From contig DAOTYH010000051.1 of NCBI GenBank assembly GCA_034435015.1, positions 1-64,000 of the forward strand: a DNA stretch of 64,000 nt, read 5' to 3'. Both the position numbers and the translations under genes were made by a program. The notes below the pieces were generated by a model. It saw only the letters and a program-made list of their open reading frames with translations. It ran no database searches and had not been told where the DNA came from. Of this stretch, positions 43,224-51,999 are shown piece by piece. Position 1 is the stretch's first letter, and each line of letters begins with the position of its first letter. This stretch comes from DAOTYH01 sp034435015 (lineage in GTDB: Bacteria > Chloroflexota > Anaerolineae > Aggregatilineales > UBA3940).

Positions 43224-44450
43224 GTGGGTCAACCTTGGAAAACAGACAAATATTTTGTCAGCCCCTTGAACTACCTTGAAGAGGTGACTAAAGAATATAA
43301 GCTCCCCCAGAAAGTCAAAATTCATGACATCACACTCCGCGACGGCGAGCAGGAGACCGGCGTTGCCCTGCGCAAGGATGACAAGATTCGCATAGCTGAG
43401 GCGCTGGCAGAGGCCGGTATTCACCGCATTGAGGCCGGGATGCCGGCTGTCTCCAAGCAGGATGCGGATGCGATCCGTGAGATAGTCAAACGCAACCTTG
43501 GCCCTGAAATCTTTGGCTTCTGCCGTTGTATTCTGGATGATGTCAAACTGGCCGCTGATTGTGGAGTCTCAGGGGTGGTTATTGAGATTCCAAGTAGTGA
43601 GCATATCATCAAATATGCCTATCAGTGGCCCTTAGAGAAGGCGATTGATCTATCGGTGCAGGTGACCCGTTACGCTCATGAAATGGGGCTGTATGTGGTG
43701 TTCTTCACGATTGATGCAACCCGCGCCGATTTCAACTGGTTGCTTCAGATCATTGAGAAGGTAGCTTCCGAAGGACACATGGACGCTCTGACATTGGTAG
43801 ATACCATGGGCGTTGCCTCGATGGGGGCTATCCGCTATTACGTCCGCAATATGAAAAAGCGCCTTGGCAAGCCGCTGGAGGCACACTTCCACAACGACTT
43901 TGGGCTGGCCAATGCCAACAGCTTGGCGGCAGTCGAGGAAGGCGCAGAGGTCATCCACTCGACAGTGTTGGGTATGGGCGAGCGGGCCGGGCAGGCCTCT
44001 ACTGAGCAGATCGCTCTGGCACTCAAACTGCTGTATGGAATGGATACCGGCGTCAAACTGGAAAAGCTGGCCGGCTTAACCCGTACCGTTGCTGAGCTGA
44101 CCGGCCATGTCACCCCGTTGAACCAGCCGGTGGCCGGCTATGCCATGTACCAGATCGAGTCAGGTATCCCTGCCGCTTGGTGGTTGCGCTGTAAGGATGA
44201 ACATCCGACAGAGGTGTTTGGCATCCTGCCGTCACTGATCGGCCAAAAAGAGCCGGAGATCGTGCTGGGCAAGGGGAGCGGCGCGGACTCTGTGTTGTAC
44301 TGGTTACGCAAGATCGGGATGGATGCCACCCCAGAGCAGGCCCTTGATATAGCCATGCTGGTCAAAGAGAAGGCTATGGAGAAGAAGGGGCTGGTGGACG
44401 AGGATGAGTTCCGTCAAATTGCCACAGAATATCTGGCCGCGGCTAAGTAG
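43224..44450 (+). CDS. HMGL-like (isopropylmalate/homocitrate synthase-type) condensing enzyme or lyase
   Basis: 408 residues with a DRE-TIM barrel: HDITLRDGEQETG (34-46, R39 and D40), HFHNDFGLANANS with the metal-binding HxH, and GMGERAGQAS. These are the marks of 2-isopropylmalate synthase, homocitrate synthase and related 4-hydroxy-2-oxoacid enzymes. There is no C-terminal LeuA regulatory domain; the last 120 residues resemble the communication region. GTG start with AGGAGGT just upstream. It sits between the acyl-CoA synthetase and CoxG, not with leucine genes, so a catabolic role or an unusual condensation of an acyl-CoA with a 2-oxoacid is plausible. Confidence 0.85.
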   Translation: MGQPWKTDKYFVSPLNYLEEVTKEYKLPQKVKIHDITLRDGEQETGVALRKDDKIRIAEALAEAGIHRIEAGMPAVSKQDADAIREIVKRNLGPEIFGFCRCILDDVKLAADCGVSGVVIEIPSSEHIIKYAYQWPLEKAIDLSVQVTRYAHEMGLYVVFFTIDATRADFNWLLQIIEKVASEGHMDALTLVDTMGVASMGAIRYYVRNMKKRLGKPLEAHFHNDFGLANANSLAAVEEGAEVIHSTVLGMGERAGQASTEQIALALKLLYGMDTGVKLEKLAGLTRTVAELTGHVTPLNQPVAGYAMYQIESGIPAAWWLRCKDEHPTEVFGILPSLIGQKEPEIVLGKGSGADSVLYWLRKIGMDATPEQALDIAMLVKEKAMEKKGLVDEDEFRQIATEYLAAAK

Positions 44451-44486
44451 AGTGAGGCGTTGGTTCAGCCTCTTCAGGATTGAACA

Positions 44487-45032
44487 ATGAAGGTAGCTGG
44501 TACTCACTTGTTAGATGCTTCAGTTGAGCGTGTCTGGCCGCTGATCTTTGACCCTGTTGCGTTAGTCGGCCTGATACCGGGCTGTCAGCGTATGGAGCAG
44601 GTCGGCCCAAATGAGTATCGCGGGCAGATTCAAGTCGGTTTGACAGGTATCACCGGAATCTATGACGTGGTTGTCAGGGTAGCTGAACGGGAAGAGCCTC
44701 ACTTCTGTCGTCTTGAAGGGGAGGTCTCCAGCTCAGCAGGCTCCATGAAAGGCACGGCGTCTTTCCGGCTGAAGGAGGAGGTGGATCACCGAACGCTGAT
44801 CGAGTATGAAGGGAACGCGATGCTGATGGGTGCGCTGGCAAAGTTCAGCTCCCGCTTCTTTGAGGGTGTTGCCCAAACGATGATCAATCAAGGGTTGGGC
44901 AAGCTTAACGCTCAGCTTCAGGCCGGCCCGACTAGCAGGCCAGTTTCCGGTAAGCGTGGTTTTTCACTGACAAACTTTTTCAAGAGGATATTCACGGCCA
45001 TTCAGGCGGCTTTTGGCAAACGACATCCCTAG
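44487..45032 (+). CDS. CoxG-type SRPBCC protein
   Basis: 181 residues of the carbon monoxide dehydrogenase subunit G family (SRPBCC fold): GTHLLDASVERVWPLIFDP, LIPGCQRME, and the amphipathic C-terminus with a basic tail (VSGKRGFSLTNFFKRIF). CoxG-type proteins are thought to help anchor molybdenum hydroxylases to the membrane. Here it lies upstream of such an enzyme, 36 bases after the HMGL-like gene. It is not a catalytic subunit. Confidence 0.85.
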   Translation: MKVAGTHLLDASVERVWPLIFDPVALVGLIPGCQRMEQVGPNEYRGQIQVGLTGITGIYDVVVRVAEREEPHFCRLEGEVSSSAGSMKGTASFRLKEEVDHRTLIEYEGNAMLMGALAKFSSRFFEGVAQTMINQGLGKLNAQLQAGPTSRPVSGKRGFSLTNFFKRIFTAIQAAFGKRHP

Positions 45033-45061
45033 CCGCCAGTTGATTTTGAGGAGAAAACTAT

Positions 45062-45727
45062 ATGCGAATTGTTGACCTGACTGTTCCCATCGGTGAGGAT
45101 ACGCTCAGCCCTCCGTCTGTTAGCACCCGCCTCCAGTTGACCAGCTTTCACCGTCCGCCGGGCTTCTGGCAGGCCAGCAAGGTCGAGATGGTGTTGCACA
45201 CCGGCTCCCATGTGGATTTCAGCAAGCACGTTCTAGAGAACGGCGAAACGGCGGTTGATGTCCCGCTGGAGCGTGTCTGCGGGGATGCATTGGTGGTTGA
45301 CCTGAGCTATTTGCAGGCTAACCAGCCTATTACCGTTGCCGATCTGGAACAACATGCACCTGAGATCCGTGAGGGCGACATTGTGCTGGTGCGCACGGAT
45401 TGGACTGAGAAACAGTGGGGGAACTTCCCAACCTACTATCTGGAGTCACCCTATTGCTCGCCAGAAGCGGCCCAGTGGCTGGTGGATAAAGGCGCTAAAG
45501 CAATCGGATTTGACTGCTTCAGTGAATACTGCGCCCGGCTGCCTGATTTCACATCAGAGGATTTCATCATCCACAAGATCATCCTGGAAAACGGGCGCAT
45601 CCTGATGCAGCAGATGACCAACCTCTCTAAGTTACCGACTAACCGCCGGTTCACCTTCTTTGCCCCGTTTCTCAAGATAGCAGGGGCAGAGGGAGCACCG
45701 GTACGGTTCTTTGCGCTTCTTGATTAA
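45062..45727 (+). CDS. Cyclase-family (kynurenine formamidase-like) hydrolase
   Basis: 221 residues of the cyclase/formamidase family of metal-dependent hydrolases. The N-terminal RIVDLTVPIGEDT, a metal-site motif HTGSHVDFSKH, LVRTDW, and FDCFSEY follow the family plan. The standard motif is HxGTHxDxPxH; here T is S and P is S. The metal-binding His and Asp are kept. Members open amide or lactone bonds in ring-cleavage pathways (kynurenine, isatin). GAGGAG lies eight bases before the ATG. A ring-opening step after hydroxylation by the downstream enzyme is an attractive but unproved role. Confidence 0.82.
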   Translation: MRIVDLTVPIGEDTLSPPSVSTRLQLTSFHRPPGFWQASKVEMVLHTGSHVDFSKHVLENGETAVDVPLERVCGDALVVDLSYLQANQPITVADLEQHAPEIREGDIVLVRTDWTEKQWGNFPTYYLESPYCSPEAAQWLVDKGAKAIGFDCFSEYCARLPDFTSEDFIIHKIILENGRILMQQMTNLSKLPTNRRFTFFAPFLKIAGAEGAPVRFFALLD

Positions 45728-45754
45728 CCAAATTTTGAGTAAGGAGGTGTTGAT

Positions 45755-46585
45755 TTGGCCACTAAGGCGTATTTCCTCCCCACGTCGTTGAATGAGGCGG
45801 TCAGCCTGCTGGCAGAGCATGGCCCCTCCCTGCTGGTTATGGCGGGGGGCACGCTCGCCATGCCGCTCATCAACGAGGGCGTCTCAATGCCTGAGCTGGT
45901 AATGGGGCTGAGACGGGCCGGCCTCAATTACATCAAACGGTCAGATGGTGTCCTCTCGATTGGGGCGACAACCACCCTGACCCAGATGCTGAATGACAGC
46001 AATGTTCCGTTCCTTCAGGAAGCCGCGCATCATGTTGGGGCGTGGGCGATCCGTAACATGGGCACGGTAGGCGGAAACCTATTTGCCCCGCCGCCCAGCG
46101 GTGATTTTGCTGTAGCACTCCTTGCCCTGGATGCTAAGGTCAAGCTGGCCAGCAAGAAGGGGACGCGCACCCTGCCGCTTACTGAGTTCTATACTGGTTT
46201 CCTGACCAATGCCCTTCAGCCGGGTGAGCTGGTGGCAGAGCTTGAGGTCCCGCTACCTAAGGGCAAGACTGCCTACATTAAGTATGGCCGCAGGCAGCAT
46301 AATACTCCTGCCATTGTGACGGTAGCGGCTCATCTGGTCATGGATGGCAAGAAGGTCAAGGATGCACGCATCGCACTGAACGCTGTAGGGCCGCATCCCA
46401 TCCGTGCTTGGAACGCTGAGAAGGCCCTGATCGGCGCGGCGTTGGATGCAGAGGCCATCCGTGCGGCCTCTGACGCCGCCGCTGAAGAGTGCCAGCCGTT
46501 CACCGACTCCATCGCCAGTGACTGGTACCGGCGCAAGATGGTGGGCGTGAAGGTAGGCCATGCCCTGGCGCAGATTGCTGGATAG
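45755..46585 (+). CDS. Molybdenum hydroxylase FAD-binding subunit (CoxM/XdhB type)
   Basis: 276-residue FAD subunit of a xanthine-dehydrogenase-family enzyme. It has MAGGTLAMPLIN (about 29-40), the FAD pyrophosphate region AWAIRNMGTVGGNLFAPPPSGDF in two parts (about 91-113), and the C-terminal CO_deh_flav_C domain. It passes electrons from the Fe-S subunit to the acceptor. The start is TTG at 45755 with AAGGAGG seven bases upstream. It is the first of four structural genes in the order FAD, Fe-S, Mo large, Mo medium. Confidence 0.92.
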   Translation: MATKAYFLPTSLNEAVSLLAEHGPSLLVMAGGTLAMPLINEGVSMPELVMGLRRAGLNYIKRSDGVLSIGATTTLTQMLNDSNVPFLQEAAHHVGAWAIRNMGTVGGNLFAPPPSGDFAVALLALDAKVKLASKKGTRTLPLTEFYTGFLTNALQPGELVAELEVPLPKGKTAYIKYGRRQHNTPAIVTVAAHLVMDGKKVKDARIALNAVGPHPIRAWNAEKALIGAALDAEAIRAASDAAAEECQPFTDSIASDWYRRKMVGVKVGHALAQIAG

Positions 46586-46596
46586 GAGGAGACATC

Positions 46597-47076
46597 ATGC
46601 CGTCTAAGGTTGTCAGTTTCAAGCTCAATGGCCGTGAAGTCGAGGTCATGGTTAAACCGCTCATGACCCTCCAGACCCTCCTGCGCGAACAACTCAACCT
46701 GACTGCTACCAAAGCAGGTTGCAGACAGGGCGGGTGCGGAAGCTGTACCGTGCTGGTCAACGGCGAGCCGATGATGTCCTGCCTGTTGCCGGTCGAAGAT
46801 GTGGAGGGGCAGGAAGTCACAACGCTGGAGGGGATCACTCCCGCGGAGGGGTTGAACCCCCTGCAGGAAGCCTTCTTCGAGAAGTACGCGATCCAGTGTG
46901 GTTACTGCACGCCCGGCATGATCATGGTCGCAACGGCTCTGCTGGCTCACAATCCAAACCCCACCCGTGAGCAGGTTATTGAGGCGATCTCAGGCAACTT
47001 CTGCCGTTGCACCGGGTATGCCCCCATCATTGAGGCGATTCAGGCCGCTGCTCAGCGTACGAATGGCCGCAAATAA
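46597..47076 (+). CDS. Molybdenum hydroxylase 2Fe-2S subunit (CoxS type)
   Basis: 159 residues with two [2Fe-2S] clusters. The plant-ferredoxin-type cluster is bound by C42, C47, C50 and C62 (GCRQGGCGSCTV). The second uses C101, C104, C136 and C138 (CGYCTPGM and CRCTGY). All eight ligands are present. It moves electrons between the Mo centre and FAD. GGAGGAG precedes the ATG, and the neighbours on both sides are 11-12 bases away. Confidence 0.95.
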   Translation: MPSKVVSFKLNGREVEVMVKPLMTLQTLLREQLNLTATKAGCRQGGCGSCTVLVNGEPMMSCLLPVEDVEGQEVTTLEGITPAEGLNPLQEAFFEKYAIQCGYCTPGMIMVATALLAHNPNPTREQVIEAISGNFCRCTGYAPIIEAIQAAAQRTNGRK

Positions 47077-47088
47077 GGAGATGAAGCT

Positions 47089-48444
47089 ATGACCATTCCA
47101 GAGGAAACCCTCAACGTTGTCGGCCAGTCTGTCCCGCGTCGTGACGGTCTGGGCCATGTCAAGGGGCAGACCGTCTATGTGGATGACATCAATATCCCCG
47201 GCACACTGCATCTCAAGATGGTGCGTAGCCCGGTGCATCACGGCAAGATCAAGCACATTGACTTCTCCGAGGCGGAGAAAGTCCCCGGTTTTGTGCGTGC
47301 CTTGACCTACAAGGACGTCCCCAAGAACATCTACACCATCCTTTGCCTGATCGGTGTCGGTCCGGATGAGGAGCCGGTTTTGGCCGAGGATAGGGTGCTG
47401 TGGAAAGGGGAGCAGATTGCGGCCATCCTCGCTGAGACAGAAGAGGCCGCCATGGAGGCTGTCTCAAAGGTTAAGCTTGACATCGAGGAACTCCCTGCTG
47501 TCTTTGATGTCGAGGAGGCCCTTAAGCCCGGTGCCCCCATCTTGAAGCCGTGGGGAACTAACTACTTCATCTACGACTACGAGTATGGACAGCAAAATGC
47601 CTTCCGTAAGGTGCGCTTTGGGGATGTCGAGAAAGCTTTTGAGCAGGCTGACTATATTGTCGAAGGGCGGTATGACTCCAGCCCCATTGAGCATGCGCCG
47701 ACTGAGACAACGGCCTGCCTCGTCAAGCCGGAGCCGGATGGCCGTTACACCGTCTATACCAACACCCAGGCGTTGTTCTTCACTCTGGATAATGCCGCGC
47801 TGATCCTGCAAATCCCCTTCAACAAGCTTCACTTCGTAGGCGGAACGGTCGGCGGCGGGTTCGGCGGTAAGGTGGATGTGATCACCGAGCCAATTGCTAT
47901 CTTGGGGTCTATGAAGACGGGTCGTCCGGTCAAGTATCGCTACACACGCGAGGAGGAGATGCATGTCTCGTCCACACGGAGCGCTTGGCGTATCTACATG
48001 AAGGATGGCGTGATGAAGGATGGCCGCATCATCGCCCGCAAGGTGACCAGCTATGCCGACTCGGGTGCTTACAACCGTCACACGCCTTACGCTGTTACCA
48101 AGCACGCCGCCAATGTGGCCGGCCCTTATGCCATCCCCAACGTGTGGATTGATGCCTATTGCGTCTATACCAACCATCAGCCTTGCAGTGCGATGCGCGG
48201 ATTCGGCGTCACAATGGCCTCCTATGCCATTGAAGTCCAGATGGACAGGATCGCTGAGACTATTGGCATGGACCCTTGGGAGATTCGCTTCATCAACGCC
48301 TATCGTAACGGCGATATAAAGCCGCATCAGAAGGTCGTTGAGGATGCAACCCTGATCGAGGTCATGAAGGCGGCCGCGGAGATGGTTGGCCATCAGTTGC
48401 CCGACAGGCTGTTGGCTATGAACTCTTGGGACAGGGGGAAGTAA
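47089..48444 (+). CDS. Molybdenum hydroxylase Mo-binding subunit, N-terminal half (NdhL-like)
   Basis: 451 residues covering the a/b-hammerhead domain (about 10-130) and the first Mo-cofactor-binding domain. It has HAPTETTACLV, VGGGFGGK and the AMRGFGVTMASYAIE loop. A normal large subunit is about 770-800 residues; this gene stops at residue 451 and the rest is the next gene. The split falls between the two cofactor-binding domains, as in nicotinate dehydrogenase of Eubacterium barkeri (NdhL, NdhM). The stop is real in this reading and the next gene has its own start and ribosome site. Substrate unknown. Confidence 0.88.
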   Translation: MTIPEETLNVVGQSVPRRDGLGHVKGQTVYVDDINIPGTLHLKMVRSPVHHGKIKHIDFSEAEKVPGFVRALTYKDVPKNIYTILCLIGVGPDEEPVLAEDRVLWKGEQIAAILAETEEAAMEAVSKVKLDIEELPAVFDVEEALKPGAPILKPWGTNYFIYDYEYGQQNAFRKVRFGDVEKAFEQADYIVEGRYDSSPIEHAPTETTACLVKPEPDGRYTVYTNTQALFFTLDNAALILQIPFNKLHFVGGTVGGGFGGKVDVITEPIAILGSMKTGRPVKYRYTREEEMHVSSTRSAWRIYMKDGVMKDGRIIARKVTSYADSGAYNRHTPYAVTKHAANVAGPYAIPNVWIDAYCVYTNHQPCSAMRGFGVTMASYAIEVQMDRIAETIGMDPWEIRFINAYRNGDIKPHQKVVEDATLIEVMKAAAEMVGHQLPDRLLAMNSWDRGK

Positions 48445-48445
48445 A

Positions 48446-49456
48446 ATGGCGAAACTCAGAGGAACTGGCATCGCTGCCGTCAATTATCCGACCGGCATGA
48501 ACTTGGGCGGCGACCCCTCTCAGGCGCTCATCCATGCAACCACGACCGGTACATTTGTCATCAGCCTGTCCAGCACTGATCTGGGGCAGGGGCTGAAGAC
48601 CGTCATCGCGCAGATTGCGGCTGAGACGCTGGGTGTGCCGTTTGAGAATGTCATGATTGACACCGCCGATACCGACACCGGCCCGCACTGCATGGGTACG
48701 TTTGCCAGCCGGGCTACCCACCGTGTTGGCAATGCTGTGATCATGGCCGCTCAGGAAGCCCGTAAGGTTATGCTTGAAGTGGCCGCAGACGAGCTGGAAG
48801 TCAGCCCGGACGATCTGGAGACCGACGGGCAGGGCAATATCCGGGTCAAGGGTTCGCCCGACCGGAAGATCGATCTGGTCAGCCTTGCGCTGGCGGCTCA
48901 CTTCAAGTACGGCAAGACCATCTCCGGACGCGGTATGTTCATGAAGCCCAAGAGTGCTGTGGACCCCGACACCGGCAAGATGGACCCCGACTCGACTGAG
49001 GCGCATGCCTGCACCGTGGCTGAAGTTGAGGTGGATACCGAGACCGGTGAGGTAACGGTGTTAAGCATCAAGAGCGCCTACGAGGTTGGCCGTCAGGTGA
49101 ACCCCAAGCTGGTTGAAGGGCAGATCACGGGCGGGTCGTTCATGGGCATGGCCCATGCTCTGTATGAGACCACCAAGCCCTACTATCCTGAACCCGATTA
49201 TGCTCCCGGCAGTTTCAGCGAATATGTCCTGCCTGGCCCGGCAGAGTTACCGGTGATCGAGAGTGTGGTTCTGGAGTACCCATCCTCGACAGGCCCATAC
49301 GGCGTGAAGGGAATTGGGGAAATGACCGCTAACTCGCCTATCCCCGCCATTGTTAATGCCATACACAATGCGACTGGTGTGTGGATCACCTCTCTGCCTA
49401 TCACGCCGGAGAAGGTGTTGCGCGGCTTGGAGGCTAAGGCCGCGGAGGGCAAGTAG
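48446..49456 (+). CDS. Molybdenum hydroxylase Mo-binding subunit, C-terminal half (NdhM-like)
   Basis: 336 residues corresponding to the second Mo-cofactor-binding domain. It has DLGQGLKTVIAQIAAE (about 46-61), the QxxxGxxMG-type stretch, and KGIGEM, where E292 matches the catalytic glutamate of the family. The ATG is one base after the stop of the first half, with AGGGGG about nine bases upstream. Both halves are needed for the active site. The length and split point match the NdhM subunit of nicotinate dehydrogenase-type enzymes. Confidence 0.88.
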   Translation: MAKLRGTGIAAVNYPTGMNLGGDPSQALIHATTTGTFVISLSSTDLGQGLKTVIAQIAAETLGVPFENVMIDTADTDTGPHCMGTFASRATHRVGNAVIMAAQEARKVMLEVAADELEVSPDDLETDGQGNIRVKGSPDRKIDLVSLALAAHFKYGKTISGRGMFMKPKSAVDPDTGKMDPDSTEAHACTVAEVEVDTETGEVTVLSIKSAYEVGRQVNPKLVEGQITGGSFMGMAHALYETTKPYYPEPDYAPGSFSEYVLPGPAELPVIESVVLEYPSSTGPYGVKGIGEMTANSPIPAIVNAIHNATGVWITSLPITPEKVLRGLEAKAAEGK

Positions 49457-49511
49457 CTTTCAGCTAGGCGGCCCCTCTTGCTATGCCTCTGGCAGGTAGA
49501 ATAACCCTATT

Positions 49512-49538
49512 GCCGGGCTGGCTTTTGACCAGCCCGGC
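49512..49538 (+). other. Intercistronic hairpin after the Mo subunit genes
   Basis: GCCGGGCTGG (49512-49521) pairs with CCAGCCCGGC (49529-49538) around a 7-base loop. No T-tract follows, so it may reduce rather than end transcription. Confidence 0.6.
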
Positions 49539-49575
49539 GCGATATTCTCTGTTATGACACGATAGGAGGTAAACT

Positions 49576-49887
49576 GTGCTCAAGGTCATTTCGCTTCTGA
49601 AGCGCAAAGAAGGGATGAGTCTGGAGGAATTCCGCAAGTGGGCGCTGGAGGAACATCCGCCGCTTGGCAAGAAACTGCCCGGCATCCGCAAGTACCGCAT
49701 GAGCGTCGTGATCGAGGATAACCCCAACTTCCCTTATGATGCTGTCTCTGAGTTTTGGTTCGATGATAATGATGCCCGCGTAGCCGCTTTCGCCACGCCG
49801 GAGGGCAAGGCGGCGGCTGAGGATGCGGCGTCTCATTGTTCGGCCCGCGTTCACTTGCTGACTGAAGAGAAAGTGATCATCGAGTAA
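49576..49887 (+). CDS. EthD-like small protein
   Basis: 103 residues of the dimeric alpha/beta-barrel EthD type, with LKRKEGMSLEEFRKWALEEHP and the following LPGIRKYRMS. EthD-domain proteins accompany oxygenases and cyclases; some act in decarboxylation or lactone chemistry. The GTG start has GGAGGT seven bases upstream. It lies between the Mo hydroxylase and xdhC genes, so it probably belongs to the same pathway. The exact reaction is unknown. Confidence 0.75.
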   Translation: MLKVISLLKRKEGMSLEEFRKWALEEHPPLGKKLPGIRKYRMSVVIEDNPNFPYDAVSEFWFDDNDARVAAFATPEGKAAAEDAASHCSARVHLLTEEKVIIE

Positions 49888-49930
49888 GAGATACAAGGCC
49901 CCTGTGTGGGCAAGTAACGGCGTTGGAGAG

Positions 49931-49951
49931 GGGGCGCAGACCATGCGCCCC
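49931..49951 (+). other. Short GC-rich hairpin between the EthD-like gene and xdhC
   Basis: GGGGCGCA (49931-49938) pairs with TGCGCCCC (49944-49951) around GACCA. There is no T-tract. Confidence 0.4.
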
Positions 49952-49991
49952 TCACTTGCGGGAGAGGTTATCTTGCTGAGGAGCGCTTCTC

Positions 49992-51047
49992 ATGAATGAT
50001 GTGCTGTCTAGCTTGGAGACATGGCGTCAGCGCGGCGAGCAGATCGCTGTGGCCACGGTCATCAATACGTGGGGATCTGCCCCCCGCCCCGTTGGTGCTA
50101 AGATGATCGTGACCCGCAGTGGTGCAGTTGCCGGCTCGGTGAGCGCGGGGTGTGTTGAAAATGCTGTGATCGAAGAGTGTCAGAGTGCCCTCAAGACAGG
50201 ACAGCCCCGTCTGCTGACTTATGGTGTCTCAGATGATACTGCCTTTGAGGTCGGGCTGGCCTGCGGCGGCACGATTGAAGTGTTTGTCGAGCCGTTTTCA
50301 GCATGGAACAGCGTCTATGAGCCGCTCAAGCAGAGGCTGGAAGCCCGTGAGCCGACGGCTGTGGTGAGTGTTCTGAAGGGAGGAGAGGAACGTCTCAACC
50401 GTAAACTGTTGGTGCTGGCTGACGGCAGTACGCAGGGTGACCTGCAAATACCGGGCTTGGAACAAGGGATTGTTGACACGGCACTCGAGCAGTTGGCCCG
50501 CGGTGTCGGCGATACGCTGGAGCTGGAAGACGGAACACTGCTTTTCTTTGAGGTGCATCCTCCTGTTCCGCGCCTGATCATTATTGGGGCGGTGCACATC
50601 GCTGAGATGCTGGTGCCGATGGCGAACTTGGTTGGCTTTGACACCATCGTAGTTGATCCGCGGGGGGTATTTGCTACCAGAGAGCGCTTCCCTACTGCCA
50701 CTCAGTTGCTCAAGAAGTGGCCTCAAGATGCACTGCCGGAAATGGCGCTCGACAGTTCGGCCTACGTAGTCACCCTGACGCATGATCCCAAGCTGGACGA
50801 CCCCGCCCTGCTCATTGCGCTTGCCAGTCAGGCACGTTATGTTGGGGCGCTGGGCAGCCGGCGCACCAGCCAGAAGCGGGCTGAGCGTCTGCGTGAGGCC
50901 GGCCTGTCTGAGGAGCACTTGGCGCGGCTCCATGCACCGGTTGGCCTGCCGCTGGGGGGGCGTTCACCGGGGGAGATTGCTCTGAGCATCTTGGCGGAGA
51001 TCGTGCAGGCCAGGTATGGTGTGGGCGAGCCGGTGCCTCAAAGCTGA
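49992..51047 (+). CDS. xdhC: XdhC-family molybdenum cofactor insertion protein
   Basis: 351 residues. XdhC binds Moco, protects it during sulfuration and inserts it into xanthine-dehydrogenase-family enzymes. The N-terminal XdhC/CoxI domain has TWGSAPRPVGAKM and GSVSAGCVENAVIEE. The C-terminal Rossmann domain has LIIIGAVHIAEML and GALGSRRTSQKR, then GLPLGGRSPGEIALSILAEI. GAGGAG precedes the ATG. Its position 0.5 kb after the hydroxylase genes fits maturation of that enzyme. Confidence 0.93.
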   Translation: MNDVLSSLETWRQRGEQIAVATVINTWGSAPRPVGAKMIVTRSGAVAGSVSAGCVENAVIEECQSALKTGQPRLLTYGVSDDTAFEVGLACGGTIEVFVEPFSAWNSVYEPLKQRLEAREPTAVVSVLKGGEERLNRKLLVLADGSTQGDLQIPGLEQGIVDTALEQLARGVGDTLELEDGTLLFFEVHPPVPRLIIIGAVHIAEMLVPMANLVGFDTIVVDPRGVFATRERFPTATQLLKKWPQDALPEMALDSSAYVVTLTHDPKLDDPALLIALASQARYVGALGSRRTSQKRAERLREAGLSEEHLARLHAPVGLPLGGRSPGEIALSILAEIVQARYGVGEPVPQS

Positions 51048-51105
51048 GTATCATAAGGCGGGTATGTTCTAGTGAGTGACATGGTAGCGGGTAAAGCGGT
51101 AGATC

Positions 51106-51999
51106 ATGTTCGATTCGATTGAGAGTGTACAACAATCTTTGCTGGATCATCATTATGTAGCCGACCGGTCTCTGGCGACAGTGATATTTCTCGCCCTGAA
51201 GCTCGGTAAACCCCTCTTCCTGGAGGGCGAGGCAGGGGTCGGCAAAACGGAAGTGGCGAAGGTCCTTGCCTCCATGCTGGGAACGCGGTTGATCCGCCTG
51301 CAATGCTACGAGGGGCTGGATGTACACAACGCTGTTTACGAGTGGGCATACGCACGGCAGATTCTGCATCTGCGCATCCTTGAGACCAGCGGCGCCAGCC
51401 GCGAGGAGATGGAGCGCGATCTCTATAGCCCTGAATTTCTGCTTGCCCGTCCCCTGCTTCAGGCCATTCAGGAGAGCGGTTCTCAGGTCCCCGTCCTGCT
51501 GATTGACGAGATTGATCGGGCCGACGAGGAGTTTGAGAGCTTCCTTCTGGAGGTCTTGTCTGATTTCCAGATCACCATCCCGGAGATCGGGACGATTCGG
51601 GCTGAGCACCCCCCTGTCGTGGTTATCACCTCCAACCGCACCCGCGAGGTCCATGATGCCTTGAAGCGCCGTTGCCTGTACCACTGGATAGACTATCCCA
51701 GCTTTGATACTGAGTACCAGATCGTGATGATGAAGGTCCCTGGTATTGCGGACCGTCTCTCCTACCAGATCGTCAAAGTCGTCCAAGAGTTACGTCGGGC
51801 GGACCTGTTCAAGCCGCCCGGTGTAGCCGAGACGCTCGATTGGGGTCATGCACTGCTGGCCATGAACCGGACTGAGTTGGACGAGACGACCATCAACGAG
51901 ACATTAGGTGTGCTGCTCAAGTATCAAGATGATGTCCAACGCATTCAGGGGGCATTAGCTCGTGACCTTGCCAAGCAAGCCTACGCTACTCGCCACTGA
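51106..51999 (+). CDS. MoxR-type AAA+ ATPase (CoxD-like)
   Basis: 297 residues with Walker A GEAGVGKT (41-48) and Walker B LLIDEIDRA, then an arginine-finger region (TSNRTREVHDALKRRCLYHW). In carboxydotrophs the paired CoxD (MoxR) and CoxE (VWA) mature the Mo-Cu centre of CO dehydrogenase. Here the pair follows xdhC, so it should mature the island's Mo hydroxylase. The stop lies 38 bases inside the next gene's frame, giving tight translational coupling. Confidence 0.93.
   Translation: MFDSIESVQQSLLDHHYVADRSLATVIFLALKLGKPLFLEGEAGVGKTEVAKVLASMLGTRLIRLQCYEGLDVHNAVYEWAYARQILHLRILETSGASREEMERDLYSPEFLLARPLLQAIQESGSQVPVLLIDEIDRADEEFESFLLEVLSDFQITIPEIGTIRAEHPPVVVITSNRTREVHDALKRRCLYHWIDYPSFDTEYQIVMMKVPGIADRLSYQIVKVVQELRRADLFKPPGVAETLDWGHALLAMNRTELDETTINETLGVLLKYQDDVQRIQGALARDLAKQAYATRH

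Noticed and set aside
48430..48450. Sequencing frameshift as the reason for the two Mo subunit genes
   Set aside because: The second gene has its own ribosome site and an ATG directly after the stop, and the cut lies at a domain border as in known L/M enzymes. It is kept as a possibility in the finding but not preferred.
47464..48483. Open frame of 339 codons on the minus strand opposite the Mo subunit
   Set aside because: It is a shadow of the coding strand, which has the conserved VGGGFGGK and AMRGFG motifs.
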